64,000 nucleotides of DNA from contig JAGVVL010000013.1 in NCBI GenBank assembly GCA_018287875.1, positions 1,364,001 to 1,428,000 of the forward strand, given 5' to 3'. This DNA is from Nigrospora sphaerica (taxonomy: Eukaryota; Ascomycota; Sordariomycetes; Amphisphaeriales; Apiosporaceae). Positions 44,490-55,646 of the stretch are shown in pieces. A program made the position numbers and the translations under genes. Below the pieces are notes generated by a model, which was not told where the DNA came from, ran no database searches, and saw only the letters and a program-made list of their open reading frames with translations. The number at the start of each line of letters is the position of its first letter. The stretch's first letter is position 1.

Positions 44490-46189
44490 GTGTTTGTGCC
44501 ATCGAGATGGGGTGCTATGAAAGAGGTAGGTTTAAGTGACCGACTGTGGTCATGGTTTGGTGTTTGGGTAAAGGGAGTTCTTTATGAGCTGAAGCCCAGA
44601 TGGCGTGGCCGTTGCAACTTGGTTACAAAACAGCGCCCACCATGTATTCGCCCATGGTCGTATCCTGTTGCCTGCAGCATGCGTGTAGGCGGCATCGTAC
44701 TTCGCCTGCCGCGAAATTGCGTTTGGTTTACTGCGTCACATCGGTGGCGCTATTAGCGTGAGCGGCGCTGCAAGAAGCAAAGCAGCAGTCGTTCTCAACC
44801 AGTCAAAGCCTCGTCGTTATTACCTGTAGCAAGGCCAGGAAGTCCGCCAGCAGGGGTTGGTTAGTTTAGTGAATCCTCCTTCTGCAATATTCGTGAGATC
44901 CAACCAGTGGCTGGGAGGGCTGTAGAATTAAAGACACGTGGGGCCAGTCAGTCGGTTCCTCAGGCTCCCAGGCGACTCAGGCACCCTCACGATCCATTGC
45001 TGTCGGCTGACGTAGCCAAGTCGGGATATGCATTGTCCTTTAATACCTCCACACCAAGGCTTCGGGTCCGTTGACAAGTTGCGGGTGGGGGCCTCGGGCA
45101 GTGTGCTCTAGCAGCTAGGTATCGTGGTGCTAATTATAGAAAAGCGGGCCAACTCTGGAGCCGGAGGAATCGCCAAGGCCATTCTCGCGGGACACAACAC
45201 AGCCTGTCCTCTCACAGATTGCGTTCAGTCGAGCATTCGCCTCATGGCTCCTGGGTCTGGTGACGGCATAGTCTTCTACTTCCCATATTTCCAGACTCCC
45301 CGCATAATGCAGCGAGGACAAGCCAACCCCGGAAAGGATGCTCGTCAGCTGTCTAGGATATTTGGAGGCTCGAACGGGGAAATCCAGCGCCACAGTAGCG
45401 AGTGCGCTTGCATCGTGATGATTTGGGTAGTCGTTACTGGGCTGGTGGTAACGCAGTTGCTGTTGCTTAAGGTGCTGCTGCTGAGCATCGGCAAGCGTGA
45501 GCCACGGCAGTACAAAGAAGGCCAAGGCCAGGAGGACTTTGCCTCTATGCTGGTCAGCGACGAGCCGTCCTTCGCCAAGAGGCCGTCGCAACTTATTGGA
45601 GACTGCAATGTCGTAGGGGGGGGAAGGGGGCACAGAGGAAGAACAGAGACTTCCTCTTCATCACATCGAAGCCGTGGTTTTGTCGGGGGGTTGAGGAGGC
45701 GCGTGCTCTTGGCTTGGGCAAGGCGGTGGATGAGTGCGGGCAACAATTCGGCGAGTGCGGTAAGCGGGACGCCACCTCAAGATATATTTCTACATTGAAC
45801 TTGGGAATTCCCTTGTGCTTTCTCGCGGCCACCAGGTTCCCAGCTATGCTGACAGGCAAAAAAGAAATAGTTAATAGAGGCGCGCGTGCATCAAGATGAG
45901 CGAGCGCTTCATAGCCGTCCATGTTAGGATAGAATCCAGAGCCCGGGGAGGAAATAGCGCTCTTAGCGATGACGCTTTTGCTATCACGAGCAGACGTGAC
46001 GTATATGCCCTTATACCAGTACATATGCAGGCAGCCAGCGGCAGCGCCAATTGCAGGGCCAGCGAATCCCCACCATTGCCTCTCTTTCCACGCCAATGCA
46101 TGAGGCTACACCGCACAGGCGGAAGTAATTTCCGCTCTGATCCTGCATGGGTTTGGCGGGCTGCAGAAACAAGCAGCCTCGCGCACCAG
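44490..46189. other. Intergenic, degenerate
   Basis: About 1.7 kb. A minus-strand open stretch (46096..45593) has a hydrophobic start (GFAGPAIGAAAGCLHMYWY), and a plus-strand stretch (45124..45798) has a hydrophobic centre. Neither shows a family motif. They may be the decayed tail of the neighbouring NLR relic or random. Confidence 0.4.
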
Positions 46190-48614
46190 CAATTTCCCAA
46201 TCGGAGCCCATCGACGCCATCCCATGTGAAGACGGGTAGACCGTCCGTAACCATGTAGGATGATTTACGAAGAATGTGCCATGTTTTCGAAGTCCTTTTT
46301 CGGAACCGGGCTGTGTGGGAGATCCAGTGTCGAGACCCGTATGCCAAAAAAGGGTGTTGTTCGTCGTAACCTGGGGCGGCTATCGGTGCTCCGTTATTTT
46401 TTGAGTCGACTGAAGGTCTCATCAAAGGTTTTGGGCAGGGAGCTGGTAGGAAGCTTCGAGAGCAGCCGTGCCTGTTTCGACATGGGGCTAGTGACCGGGA
46501 TAGGTTTGGGCTTCGTCGCAACACTAGTCTTGAAGTCGTCGAAATCGAGGAAAGTCAGGCATATCTCGCCAAGGCTCTTGTTGGTATGGCCCAAATCGGT
46601 GTGGAACATTGACAGGGAGGGTTCGGTGGACTTCTCGAGGAGCAAAGCGCGAACGGACGAGTGTATAACCTGTACAACAAGGCTCTCCTCGTCAAGATAA
46701 ACCAAGTTCTGGCACCACTTGGCAACTTTGTCCATATCGCTGGAGAGGCGGCTTGGCTCGATTTGCTTTTGCCCTATCTCTATAGCTGTTGCCTCGCGTA
46801 ACCCGACAAGAGTCAGAGGGCGTTTCGAACATATTATTCACGGTAAGACGTTCTGGGCTACTTTATAATGGCTCCCGGTTGCTATTTGTTGAAGAGCCCG
46901 GCGGAAATTTTGTGCCAAGTTTTTTGGTAGGTTGACCAGTGCGGTCCGGATATCTGCACCGCAGTGCTGCGAGAAAATCTCCTCGACCTGGAAGAAAGCC
47001 CAGAGAAACCTAGTACTTGCGTGAGTGGCGTCTGGAATCTCGAAGAAAGGGGATGCGTTACATTCCCTGAGCACCCGGAGTCAGGGCACTTTTGATATCC
47101 CCCACCAGAGTGGCATCGCTAACACTTAGATCGTCTTGTTCCAGCTTGATATCAACGGCATCTTTGATCTAAGTTGCAATATCGGCATTGAAGTCCTGGC
47201 ATTCCATAGAAACATGGGTGAATCCTCCGAAGTGCCCGTTGATATCAGAGAGAAGACTCGGTCGCCCGGACAGGAATAGGCGGAGGCTGGCCCGAAACAA
47301 CAACAAGGCTAAGAGGGCTTTGAGCAGTTAAATGGCATGTGTTCTTTCACATTCGTGGATTCCGTCTAAGACGATGTAGAATCTCTACTCCGGGACGATT
47401 TGACGGAGCACGTTCAGGAAGTCGATTGCGTCAGAGGAAGCATTGAGCGACTCGAGTGCAATTTCGATCTCTATTGGCATTTTCGAGGGTTCCACCATCT
47501 ACTGTAAGATTGACTTCAAGATCGTCGTGGCATCGGGTGAATCAGTTTCGCCGTCCTGAATAAAGAAAAAGGACAGCAAGCTACCGGATGAAGTCGTGTG
47601 TCGCTGAATACTGGACCACGTTTAACATTGCGACGGTTTTGCCAGATCCAATGTTGCCCGACAAACATAGAATGGAATGGTCCTCATGGAACCATCCCTG
47701 AAACTCGGATGTTCGAAATATCCAATGGGTTGTGTCGCAGTGTCGCCTTCGACAGTTCTGCTTGAACAGCCTCATGAAGCTGCGACTAGACAGCGAGTCA
47801 ACAAGCTTCTGCCTCCGTTCTCTCGCGCGCCGTTAGTCGCGTTGAATCTGCATGGCCCGGCTCTTTTCAGTTGTTCCATTCATTCGAGAGAGGAAACTTT
47901 GGACGCTGAGCCTGCTCTCCTTGGCCTCCTGCCGGTCCATTGCCTGTAGCTGTTGATCTTGTCGAACAGCCTGCGCGTGAGCGAAGCAAATCTCATGCTC
48001 GACGCTATTGGCATGAGCCGGGACATCCTGCTAGTCGGGGTTGAACTCTTGGTCAAAGGATTCCAGCAAAGCCTTGGTCCACCGCTCGCCGATGGTACGC
48101 CGAACGACCCGGACAAGGTATGTGCAGCAACGAACGAGGGACGCGTGAAAGTCGCCCAATGCCTTCTGGAGTCGGCTCGAATCTGGGTACAAGGCCTGGT
48201 AATCGGCGAAAAGGGGACAGAGCCGGCCCCAGCTTCATGAAGAGGCCCGAGGTGGCGGCATAGAACGACGTGAAGTTGGTAAGAAACAGTATGGTGAGCT
48301 GCTGGTACCCCAGACCAGAGCGGCGATTTCAGGTGGGAGGATACGTATGCGTCGATGATGCCGCAGTAAGAATCAAGCGAAGAAAGAACGGTATGGAGCC
48401 GAGTGGCATAACTCGGCCCTCTGCGGTTTCGGTGTGACGCATCGAGCTCGGCAGTGAAGACCAAGATGGCGTCGACGTCCGGGACAGTCCTCATTTTTTT
48501 TTTCAGCTCACCCCGCTCGACGTCATCTAGGACCCCTTCAAAGCTGGTGATTGCGTCCAAGAGATTTAGGCTCTAGCCCGGGGCGACAAGGGCTAACGAG
48601 GACATCGCCGCCAT
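46190..48614 (-). pseudogene. Degenerate NACHT-type NLR (STAND) gene
   Basis: Minus-strand relic of a large fungal intracellular NLR-like protein. Order of remains: ATG at 48614; an N-terminal helical region (GELKKKMRTVPDVDAIL, PEIAALVWGT, LTILFLTNFTSFYAA); the NACHT start with EFQGWFHEDHSILCLSG and Walker A NIGSGKT (about 47635-47657); a winged-helix-like region with WCQNLVYLDEESLVVQVIHS and GEICLTFLDF (46394-46735); then RHWISHTARFRKRTSKTW (about 46300). The pieces lie in different frames with many stops (the first at 48575-48573), more than splicing could remove. NLRs of this group act in non-self recognition and cell death in fungi. No effector domain can be named at the N-terminus, and the C-terminal repeats are not recognisable. 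Confidence 0.85.
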
Positions 48615-49471
48615 AATGAGATGGCAGCGAGCCTCTGGGATTCTGAGGGGATGGGTGCGAATGAGAGAGGTAGAGAGGAGACAGGTGTCGGCGGCAGAAT
48701 TGGGCAAGATACTTGTCGGCTGCGACTGCCTGTCCAAACCTGCAGGCGCTTCTGAGCTGCCTCTTACAGCTCAGCTACTGCCATCCTGTTATTCGTCAGG
48801 GAAGCACACTCGTCGCCAAGCAAATGTGAATGCATATGCCGGGAGACGGACCTCCTACAACCTTCTGGGAAATCTACGGGTTATCCATTGCGTTGATATA
48901 AACAGAGGTGGCCGCGACAGTTCACCTAGTCTTGATCCGTCTGACAAATTTGACGCGTAATCAATCATCCCAAATTGCCTCTGCAGTCAGTCGTCGAGGG
49001 AGGTCGGGATGAAGACCTGGCGACTTGGGGATCGATTGACGGCGGGGATCTAGGAGGAACCCCCCATCCGAAGTTGCGATAAGAAGTACCTTTGGGCGCT
49101 GTCGTGAGCCGATAGGTACTTCTCGGGTTGATACGGTGGGGCAGACGTACGTAGAGACCCACTACCTTCTCCCATCCGGGGTCAATTGAATCCCAGGGAT
49201 TTGGAGCCTCGTACATCTTTCCAGCAGCGCATCATCGAAACAACGTCTCGCGACAACCAAACATTGTCTGCAGTAACCGTCATGCCATAGGCGCATACTC
49301 TTGCCTTTTCCGCTCTCGTGCCTCGATACATCGTATCCTCGTCCGCCGCGCAGCCAGACCGCGCGAGGCGTAACAGGCCACACTTGGTGCCAGATCACTA
49401 CCCACAGCCTCGCCTCCTTCCCCTCCCCGACCCCCAACAAGCGCGACCCAGCTACGACGCCTGCGACGGGC
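48615..49471. other. Intergenic, boundary of the repeat island
   Basis: About 860 bases between the NLR relic and the next intact gene. No supported feature; the right part should be the promoter and leader of the coiled-coil protein gene. Confidence 0.5.
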
Positions 49472-50521
49472 ATGAACGGCATCAACGGCTCAGGAGTGAC
49501 AATGCAGGGAGGACCCGGGGGAGTGGCCGGTGCCGCCACCATGGGCGTGACAGGCCCGACGCCTGCTGGCCACCAGGCCGAGTTGAACATCATCTACACC
49601 ATGGTCGAGGACCTGTCCAAAGAACTGGCCACCAACCGACGTGTCACCGAGGACATTGTCGGCGCCGTGGGCCGCGTGCGCAACCGCGCTCGCGAGAAGG
49701 GCCTCACGAACGATGAAGTGCTGGCCGAGGTCGCCGACGAGATCTTTGGTACGTCTATCCCCACGACGGCTCCGAGCCGAAGCCTAGGACCCTGGCTGAC
49801 TGACACTGGGCACCCTACAGCACAGGAAACCAACCTCGACACCATCCTTTCCGTCCTCACCGAAGCCCTCGACCGCGCCAAGAACAGCCGCGATGCCAAC
49901 TTCCATCTCGTCACCGCCTACGCCCGCGTGCTGTCGACGCTCCTATCGCACTTCCACGCCTACAAGCAGAAGCACATCGCCGACGTCTCGGCGTGGCACC
50001 GCTCGTACCGGACGCAGCTGGCCGAGGCGCGCGCCGAGAACTCGCGGCTGCGCGAGCAGATCTGGGAGATGCAGGAGCACGCGGCTAAGGCCAACGCGAT
50101 GCTGCGCGAGTTCCGCAAGCGGTACGATGAGGACGCGGCGCGCATGGACCGGCGGGTTGAGGCGCGCGCGCGGCGTCAGGAGGTTCGCTTCTGGAAGCGG
50201 CTGGCCATGCCCGACGTTCCCGACGACGACGACGAGGTCTGGAGCGACGACGACGACCTCGTCGACCCGGCCGAGAAGGCGCGCCTGCGAGAGAATGAGC
50301 TCAAGCTGGCCGAGCAGCGCCAGGCCGGTCTCGGCAGCAGCAGCAGCCAGCAGGGCGAGGACGATAGCGAGGACGAGGACGCCGGCGCCGAGGCCCACTC
50401 CAGCCTTGCCGGCCTCGGCGGCGTCGCTATGGAGCGCGACTCGAGCACCGGCGGCATCATCGTGCCGACGCCGCCGCCGCGACCCGCCAGCACCGGCAGC
50501 ACCGGTGGCCGCTCGGGCTGA
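49472..50521 (+). CDS. Conserved fungal coiled-coil protein, acidic C-terminal region
   Basis: Predicted 325-residue cytosolic protein. Exons are 49472..49748 and 49821..50521. The start codon is chosen because the text before it is low-complexity and the MNGINGSG start suits a conserved N-terminus. A helical N-terminal domain (ELNIIYTMVEDLSKEL, VGRVRNRAREKGLTNDEV) is followed by a long coiled coil (AWHRSYRTQLAEARAENSRL, EIW-type heptads), then RRQEVRFWKRLAMPDVP, an Asp-rich block (WSDDDDLVDPAEKARL) and a Ser/Gly/Pro tail. The intron is 72 nt with a CTGAC branch site. Its length is a multiple of three and it has no in-frame stop, so retention would add 24 residues. I recognise the family as widespread in filamentous fungi but know no function. 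Confidence 0.85.
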   Translation: MNGINGSGVTMQGGPGGVAGAATMGVTGPTPAGHQAELNIIYTMVEDLSKELATNRRVTEDIVGAVGRVRNRAREKGLTNDEVLAEVADEIFGTSIPTTAPSRSLGPWLTDTGHPTAQETNLDTILSVLTEALDRAKNSRDANFHLVTAYARVLSTLLSHFHAYKQKHIADVSAWHRSYRTQLAEARAENSRLREQIWEMQEHAAKANAMLREFRKRYDEDAARMDRRVEARARRQEVRFWKRLAMPDVPDDDDEVWSDDDDLVDPAEKARLRENELKLAEQRQAGLGSSSSQQGEDDSEDEDAGAEAHSSLAGLGGVAMERDSSTGGIIVPTPPPRPASTGSTGGRSG

Positions 50522-51311
50522 GGCTGGCGAAGAGAATGGACATGATTGATGATACCCAGGAACGCGCCCCGTCTACAATAGGCAGCCGGGGGACCGATGT
50601 CCGCTACGGAGAGACAGCTGTATATCAATTCACGACGGCTTGTTTGCTCTGGACCGAACGAACGAACTAGAAAGTGTTGCGCTGCGATTCATATTGCTAC
50701 CTCGGTCGATCCACAAGATCAGAAGATGGGGATACGGCCTGTTAATGTTGATGCCAGTCATTACGTTCTGCAGCACTCCCCCAACACAGCGCCAGCTCAT
50801 GTGGTAGCGCCGTGCAGCCGATGCCATACGGCCACAGCCCTGCGTTCCGAACAGGCCCCCCTGTCGGTTCACCCTGGGCGAAGTCCGTTCAGTGTTTCGC
50901 TTGGACCCCTTGCAGATTCCACGTCCAACAACGCAAACACCAGTCCGACCGTGTCTTTCCATGTCTTCTCTTCAATCGCCACATGTTTTCGCGTAAGGCG
51001 AGCGGGATAAAGCAGGAAGACGGCACGAGGAGACGAAAACCTGATGACAAGAATGTGGCTTCATCTGTTGTCCTTGATTTGGTTGGTTCGGTGCGGCCAT
51101 GATCCTCAGGGGAGCAGGCTTGCTCACATGGGTATACGGTGAAGCACATTATGCGTACGGCAGCGATGAATATTACTTGTACTTGATTACAAGATTACTA
51201 TTATATATGCTGATGAATCCAAGCTCTGAATTCGGCCGCCATCGGCCCCATCCACGACCTTCCGTACACCCTAACCAGCCTCGCGCACCCGGTCGTGCCG
51301 CCCTGTCTCTT
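50522..51311. other. Convergent intergenic gap
   Basis: About 790 bases between convergent genes; nothing beyond expected 3' UTRs is seen. Confidence 0.5.
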
Positions 51312-53204
51312 CTACGGGAAGACGCCGTTGTCGCACGGACGCACGAAGAAGTCAGTGCCGTCAATCGAGGTGAGGCCGTCGGGCCCGCGGATGCCGAGGT
51401 AGCTGGCGGCGGCGCCGCCGCCGTTGGCCCAGAGCCAGGCGATGGGTACGGCGTCGCCGGCGCGCAGGTTGAGGTAGGTGATGCCGCCCGTGTAGCGGCC
51501 CTGGCTGCCGGTGCGGATAGCCTTGAAGGCGGTGTTGTCGTCGCGCCAATCCACGGCGGCGGCGCCCGTCCAGAGGTAGCCCCAGTTGTCAATGTCGTTG
51601 GCGCCGCTCCAGAGCGTGTAGGTGCCCGTCTGGCGCGCGACGAAGAAGCCCTGCATCATGACGGCCGCCTGCGCGCCCGCGATGACTTCACCCGAAGGCC
51701 CCGGCAGCGTCACCGTGTTGCCGTTGCCCCGGAACGTCGGCGTCCGCACCACGCCCGTGCCCAGCGGCGAGCGCCCCTTGAACGCGGCGGCCGAGTACCC
51801 CGGCGCCTCCTGGTTGGCGTCGAACCCGTGCTCCCACCGCCGGTACTGCAGTCCCGACGCCGCGAGCGACGTCGCCTCGGCGTACGCCGTCACCGTCGCC
51901 GTGCCCTCCGTCACCGTCTCCGTCTCGGTGTGCGTGCTCGTTTCCGTCTTGACGGCCGTGGTGGTACTGGTGCCCACTTTCGGTCAGCGTTTTCCTTCCC
52001 CCCGACATGTGGCGTTAAGGGGGGGCAGGGGGGCCAAGGGAAGCAAGCATAAAAGGAAATACTCACGCAGTAATGGTCGGCGTCAGCACGTCCGTTGTCG
52101 TCTCTGTCGCCGTGCCGGGCGCCAGCGTCTGCGTCGCCGTCACCGTGGCCGTCGCCGGCGCCACCGAGAGGCACGAGCAGGCGCGCGACACGGCGGCCGA
52201 GGCCCAGTTGGTGGGCAGGCACGTCGGCGTGGCCAGGGCGACGGTGCGCTTGTCGGCCGCCGGCGGCAGCTGCGCCGGCACCGTGCCCACGGGCTCCGAC
52301 GCCGTGTAGGCGCTGTTGAGGCACGTCAGGACCGCCGTCGACGTCGTCGACGTCACCGTCGTGGTCGAGGGCTAGGTGGAAAGGCTCGTTAGCTCACTGG
52401 ACGTTTTACCGTTCGCCTCCGGTGCGAAAGGAAAAAGCGCGGATGGGGTGATTACGTACCACGGTCACGGTCACGGTCTCCGTCACGTCGGTGCTCGTCG
52501 ACGACGTGACCGTCATGACGGCTGTGATGCGCTCCTCGCCCGTGATGGTGGCGGGCACCGTGACGGTCAAGTCGGCCGGCGTCTGCGTGGCCGTGACGGT
52601 CCTGGGGTGGCAGGGTCAGCACAGGGGCGTGTCTTGCCGGGCGGCGGGGGCCTTACGTGGTCTCCACGGGGATCGAGAGGTAGCCCGAGCAGAAGGCCGT
52701 CGCCTCGGGCGCCTTGTGCATGGCCGAGATGACGGCGTCGTTGATGAGGCAGAAGGCCGGGCCCATGTCGGCCACCGGGTAGGAGGTGGCGGCCGAGGCA
52801 GAGGCCGAGGCCGAGGCCGAGTTGGAGGCGGAAGCTGAGTGAGAAGCCGAGGCGGACGCCGAGTAAGAAGCCGAGGCGGACGCCAAGTAAGAAGCCGAGG
52901 CGGACGCCGAGTTGGAAGCCGAGGCGGACGCCGAGTTGGAAGCCGACCTGGAGGCCGAGGCAGACGCCGAGTGGTGAATTGAGGCAGAAGCCGAGACGGC
53001 CGGGTAGGCGGAGGCAGGGCCCGAGGCCGACGGCACCACGTGCGACGACACGTTGTAGCCGACGGCGTGCGACGAACCGTTGTAACCGACGGCGTGCGAC
53101 GGCACCGAGGAGACGGGGTAGACGGAATGACAGCGGGGCCGGGCCGAGACGGCCATGGGCAGGGCCAGCAGGGCCAGGGCGGCGGGCGAAGTAGAAGAGC
53201 GCAT
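51312..53204 (-). CDS. Secreted GLEYA-domain adhesin-like protein with Ser/Ala repeat stalk
   Basis: Predicted secreted wall or surface protein of 549 residues. Minus-strand exons are 53204..52657, 52601..52460, 52371..52067 and 51966..51312; all phases close. A signal peptide (about 1-21) is followed by a Ser/Ala repeat of about 65 residues (SASASA-type), a short Cys-containing domain (FCLINDAVISAMHKAPEA), a Thr/Val-rich stalk (TETVTVTV type), a second Cys region (ATPTCLPTNWASAA) and a C-terminal GLEYA-type lectin fold: GLQYRRWEHGF, GFFVARQTGTYTL, WGYLWTG, YTGGITYLNLRAGDAVPI and a final Cys. GLEYA domains bind sugars in yeast adhesins. The domain sits at the C-terminus and no GPI signal follows. 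A TTTAAATA element lies about 145 bases upstream. Confidence 0.88.
52790..52975 (-). repeat. Coding tandem repeat (Ser/Ala stalk)
   Basis: Degenerate units of about 27-30 bases such as GAGGCGGACGCCGAG (plus-strand view) encode repeated Ser-Ala pairs with a periodic Tyr, His or Asn. Repeats like this change length easily between strains. Confidence 0.85.
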
Positions 53205-54149
53205 CGTGTCGGCGGAGGACGATGTCTTGGGGGGGCGGACGAAAGAGTGATCCGAGACAAGTACCCAAGAATCTGGTTGATGGTGGACTACGAGAAGTCT
53301 GCCGGTCCAAGACAACTACGACCCGACAGCGGGCGCGACGCCGATATTTAAACATTCCCCGTCCCCCTGAGTTGGGAAAACAGTCCTCGCCGCCATGGTG
53401 GTCCTGCGTCTTCGCCTAGGCAAGCCACCCAACTAACCACGCGATCCGCCGGGATCCCCCCTCTCCAGCTGCACCGCACCCATCTCGCCGTCCTCCGACC
53501 GAATTGAGCCGCAAGCGAATAGTGCGTGCCTAGCCGCTCCGCCGGATCGCTCGCCAAGCCGACGTCTGTCAACCCCGGGGCGGGCCAGACCACTGCATTG
53601 GGGATGGGCCGGCCTTTTTCAGCTGGCCGCTAGCAGCGCTGCGCAGGCGGGCGCTTCCAGCCACGAGCGCGTGGTTTGATTGCGCTATGCCTGTTCCTGG
53701 CCCCGGAACTCTGCAGCCGACTGTGTTCGGGCCCGAGGTTCTAGGCCGGCGCATCGTTCTGGCCTGATGTGGGTGGAGAGGACCTGCATTTTAGAGGGCG
53801 GGATCGATGCTTCTGGCCCTTTTTCTTTTTTCGGCCTCCTTTTCGGGGTTGGCACTCCGCTTTTCTTCGCAACCCGCTTCAGCTTTACATGTCGTATTCT
53901 CGTTGCTACTTTTAATTTAGAAGCGAAGACACCGACACTTTGGTCGACAGTGCGGTGGGAAAACCCCAATCCTCTTTACATGATGAACCAGCCCCCGGGA
54001 ACAGCGGGGTGCAACAATCGCGCAAGCTTCCTGGAATAACCGTCTCTTCTATCAGAGGCCCACATTCCTGAGAAATTTGGCGATAGATTCATGGCTCACA
54101 ACCCAGGCACAAGTCTCGACAATACAAGAACCGATCCGCAAGAGCGCCC
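53205..54149. other. Intergenic
   Basis: About 950 bases upstream of the adhesin gene. No other supported feature. Confidence 0.5.
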
Positions 54150-54630
54150 TCGAGGGGCAGGATTCCCGAGCGTGTCTCTCTTTCAAGCCCGCCTTCGCTT
54201 GCTGCCAAAGTAACGGGATGCATCGCCAAGCCTCTGGTCAACAGTGGCATCCCGCAGCGGCGCGGGTAAGGACGGCACCTTAGCCGACGTAAAAGATGCC
54301 TGGGACACGGAACGCACCGTCCACGGAAGGAACCACCCACGACATGACGGGGCCCCCGGGCGGAGAAGTCCGGATGAGAAGAAAGGAGGAAAGTGCCACG
54401 TACCGAAGCCGGCAAAGACGGTGTACAAGAAACCGTTGCCGAGAGCCCATTTCCCACTTGGCCTTGACGAACACAGCGAGGCTGGCGAGAAGAAAGAATA
54501 AATTTACCACAGGGCCGTGGGCGACGGTGACGCCGCACCACTCCCTGAAACTCATGGTGAGCGTTGTCAGCGCCACGGCGAAGGTGCTGATGCCGAGGGT
54601 GGACTGCATGTGGGGGGTAACCCATTAAGG
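54150..54630 (-). pseudogene. Fragment of a GPR1/FUN34/YaaH (acetate transporter) family gene
   Basis: Minus-strand pieces match the family layout: TLGISTFAVALTTLTMSF and GVTVAHGP (54609..54530), then KAKWEMG, then in another frame GNGFLYTVFAGFG, then after a splice-like junction FGIFYVG followed by TAA where the family has a Tyr (GYGA-type), and a weak GDASRYF end. Three transmembrane-like segments are visible. Frame changes and the stop say pseudogene or a badly eroded gene. No N-terminal NPxG-type motif is seen because the 5' part is missing. Confidence 0.5.
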
Positions 54631-55646
54631 TCTTTATCGGCATCAGGAGGCTGAGAGATTTGGGCCTTTGGTGTTTCCCCATCGGAAAGGCCAAGGGAGT
54701 CAGAAGTTCGGTATCACGGGGCTGGCTATTGTCCACCCCGAGCACCAGAATCTTGTTCCGCACGCATCCTTCGGCACATGACAGCCGGTTTCCATTCTCC
54801 CTCTCACGGTTTTGGTCGCCACTGTGCAAACTCTTCAATCCCTTACCCCGATATAGACGGCCGTTTTGTAGTCCACGTATGGGTATTTCGCCGCTCCACT
54901 TGCATGAGGTTGTCTCCAAGAAACGTACCCATTGGTTGCCAACAGGTATCGCGGCAAGACCACAAACACCGAGGATAGAAAGTTCGATACACAAAAATAT
55001 GAACCCGGGGGGGGGTTTGCAGATGAACGGGCTCGATGAACCGGAGATGGTGAAGCCTAGAGAATAGGGTTCCATCGTGGACAAGAGCAGCGCTCCGAAG
55101 CTTGGTGGGTTTCAGGCTCGTCTAGAGGGCAGGCTGCAGAAAAGAGCGGAGAAGAATAAGGTCCGCAACAGCATAGCCGACAAGATAATGGGAGTGTAGG
55201 GGCTTTTCGCTCCTCTTTCCCCGGTCTCCACGGTGGATTGGGTGGGGCCCTACAACCTGGGGAAATACCCAGAGTCTGGATTACCTGACCAGAGACTGGC
55301 ATCTCCATCTGGAGCGGAAAACCTGGGAGAGGGTGCATCTCCCGCAAAAAGACAGCAAAGAAAAGGAAGAAAGAGAGCCGCTCTCTCCTGGCAAGCGATT
55401 CGGACTGATTCTTGAGACACTTGTATAAGACGGTTGGCAGGCAGTGAATTTGGAAAAATTCTATAAATGTAACCATGATTATAAATTAGGTGACTGATCA
55501 CCTGACAACTTAGATTCTTAGAAGCTTCAAAGTGGGACATCATACTCCAGCGCTCCGCCATCGCATGTGAAGCACAGCCTATCAGAACGGACGACAAAAA
55601 CAAGCCGTAAACACCAACGCCGGACCCTTCCCCCATACACCCAACT
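54631..55646. other. Intergenic
   Basis: About 1 kb. A minus-strand open stretch beginning MEPYSLGFTISG (ATG near 55075) has one hydrophobic segment but no recognised family. It could be the lost 5' part of the transporter relic or chance. Confidence 0.4.

Noticed and set aside
45124..45798. 224-codon plus-strand frame with a hydrophobic centre
   Set aside because: No family motif, no good start context, and it lies in a degenerate region overlapped by similarly long minus-strand frames. Kept only as unresolved intergenic text.
54631..55084. Membrane protein gene on the minus strand starting MEPYSLGFTISG
   Set aside because: Only one hydrophobic segment, no recognised family and no consistent splice to the transporter-like pieces downstream.
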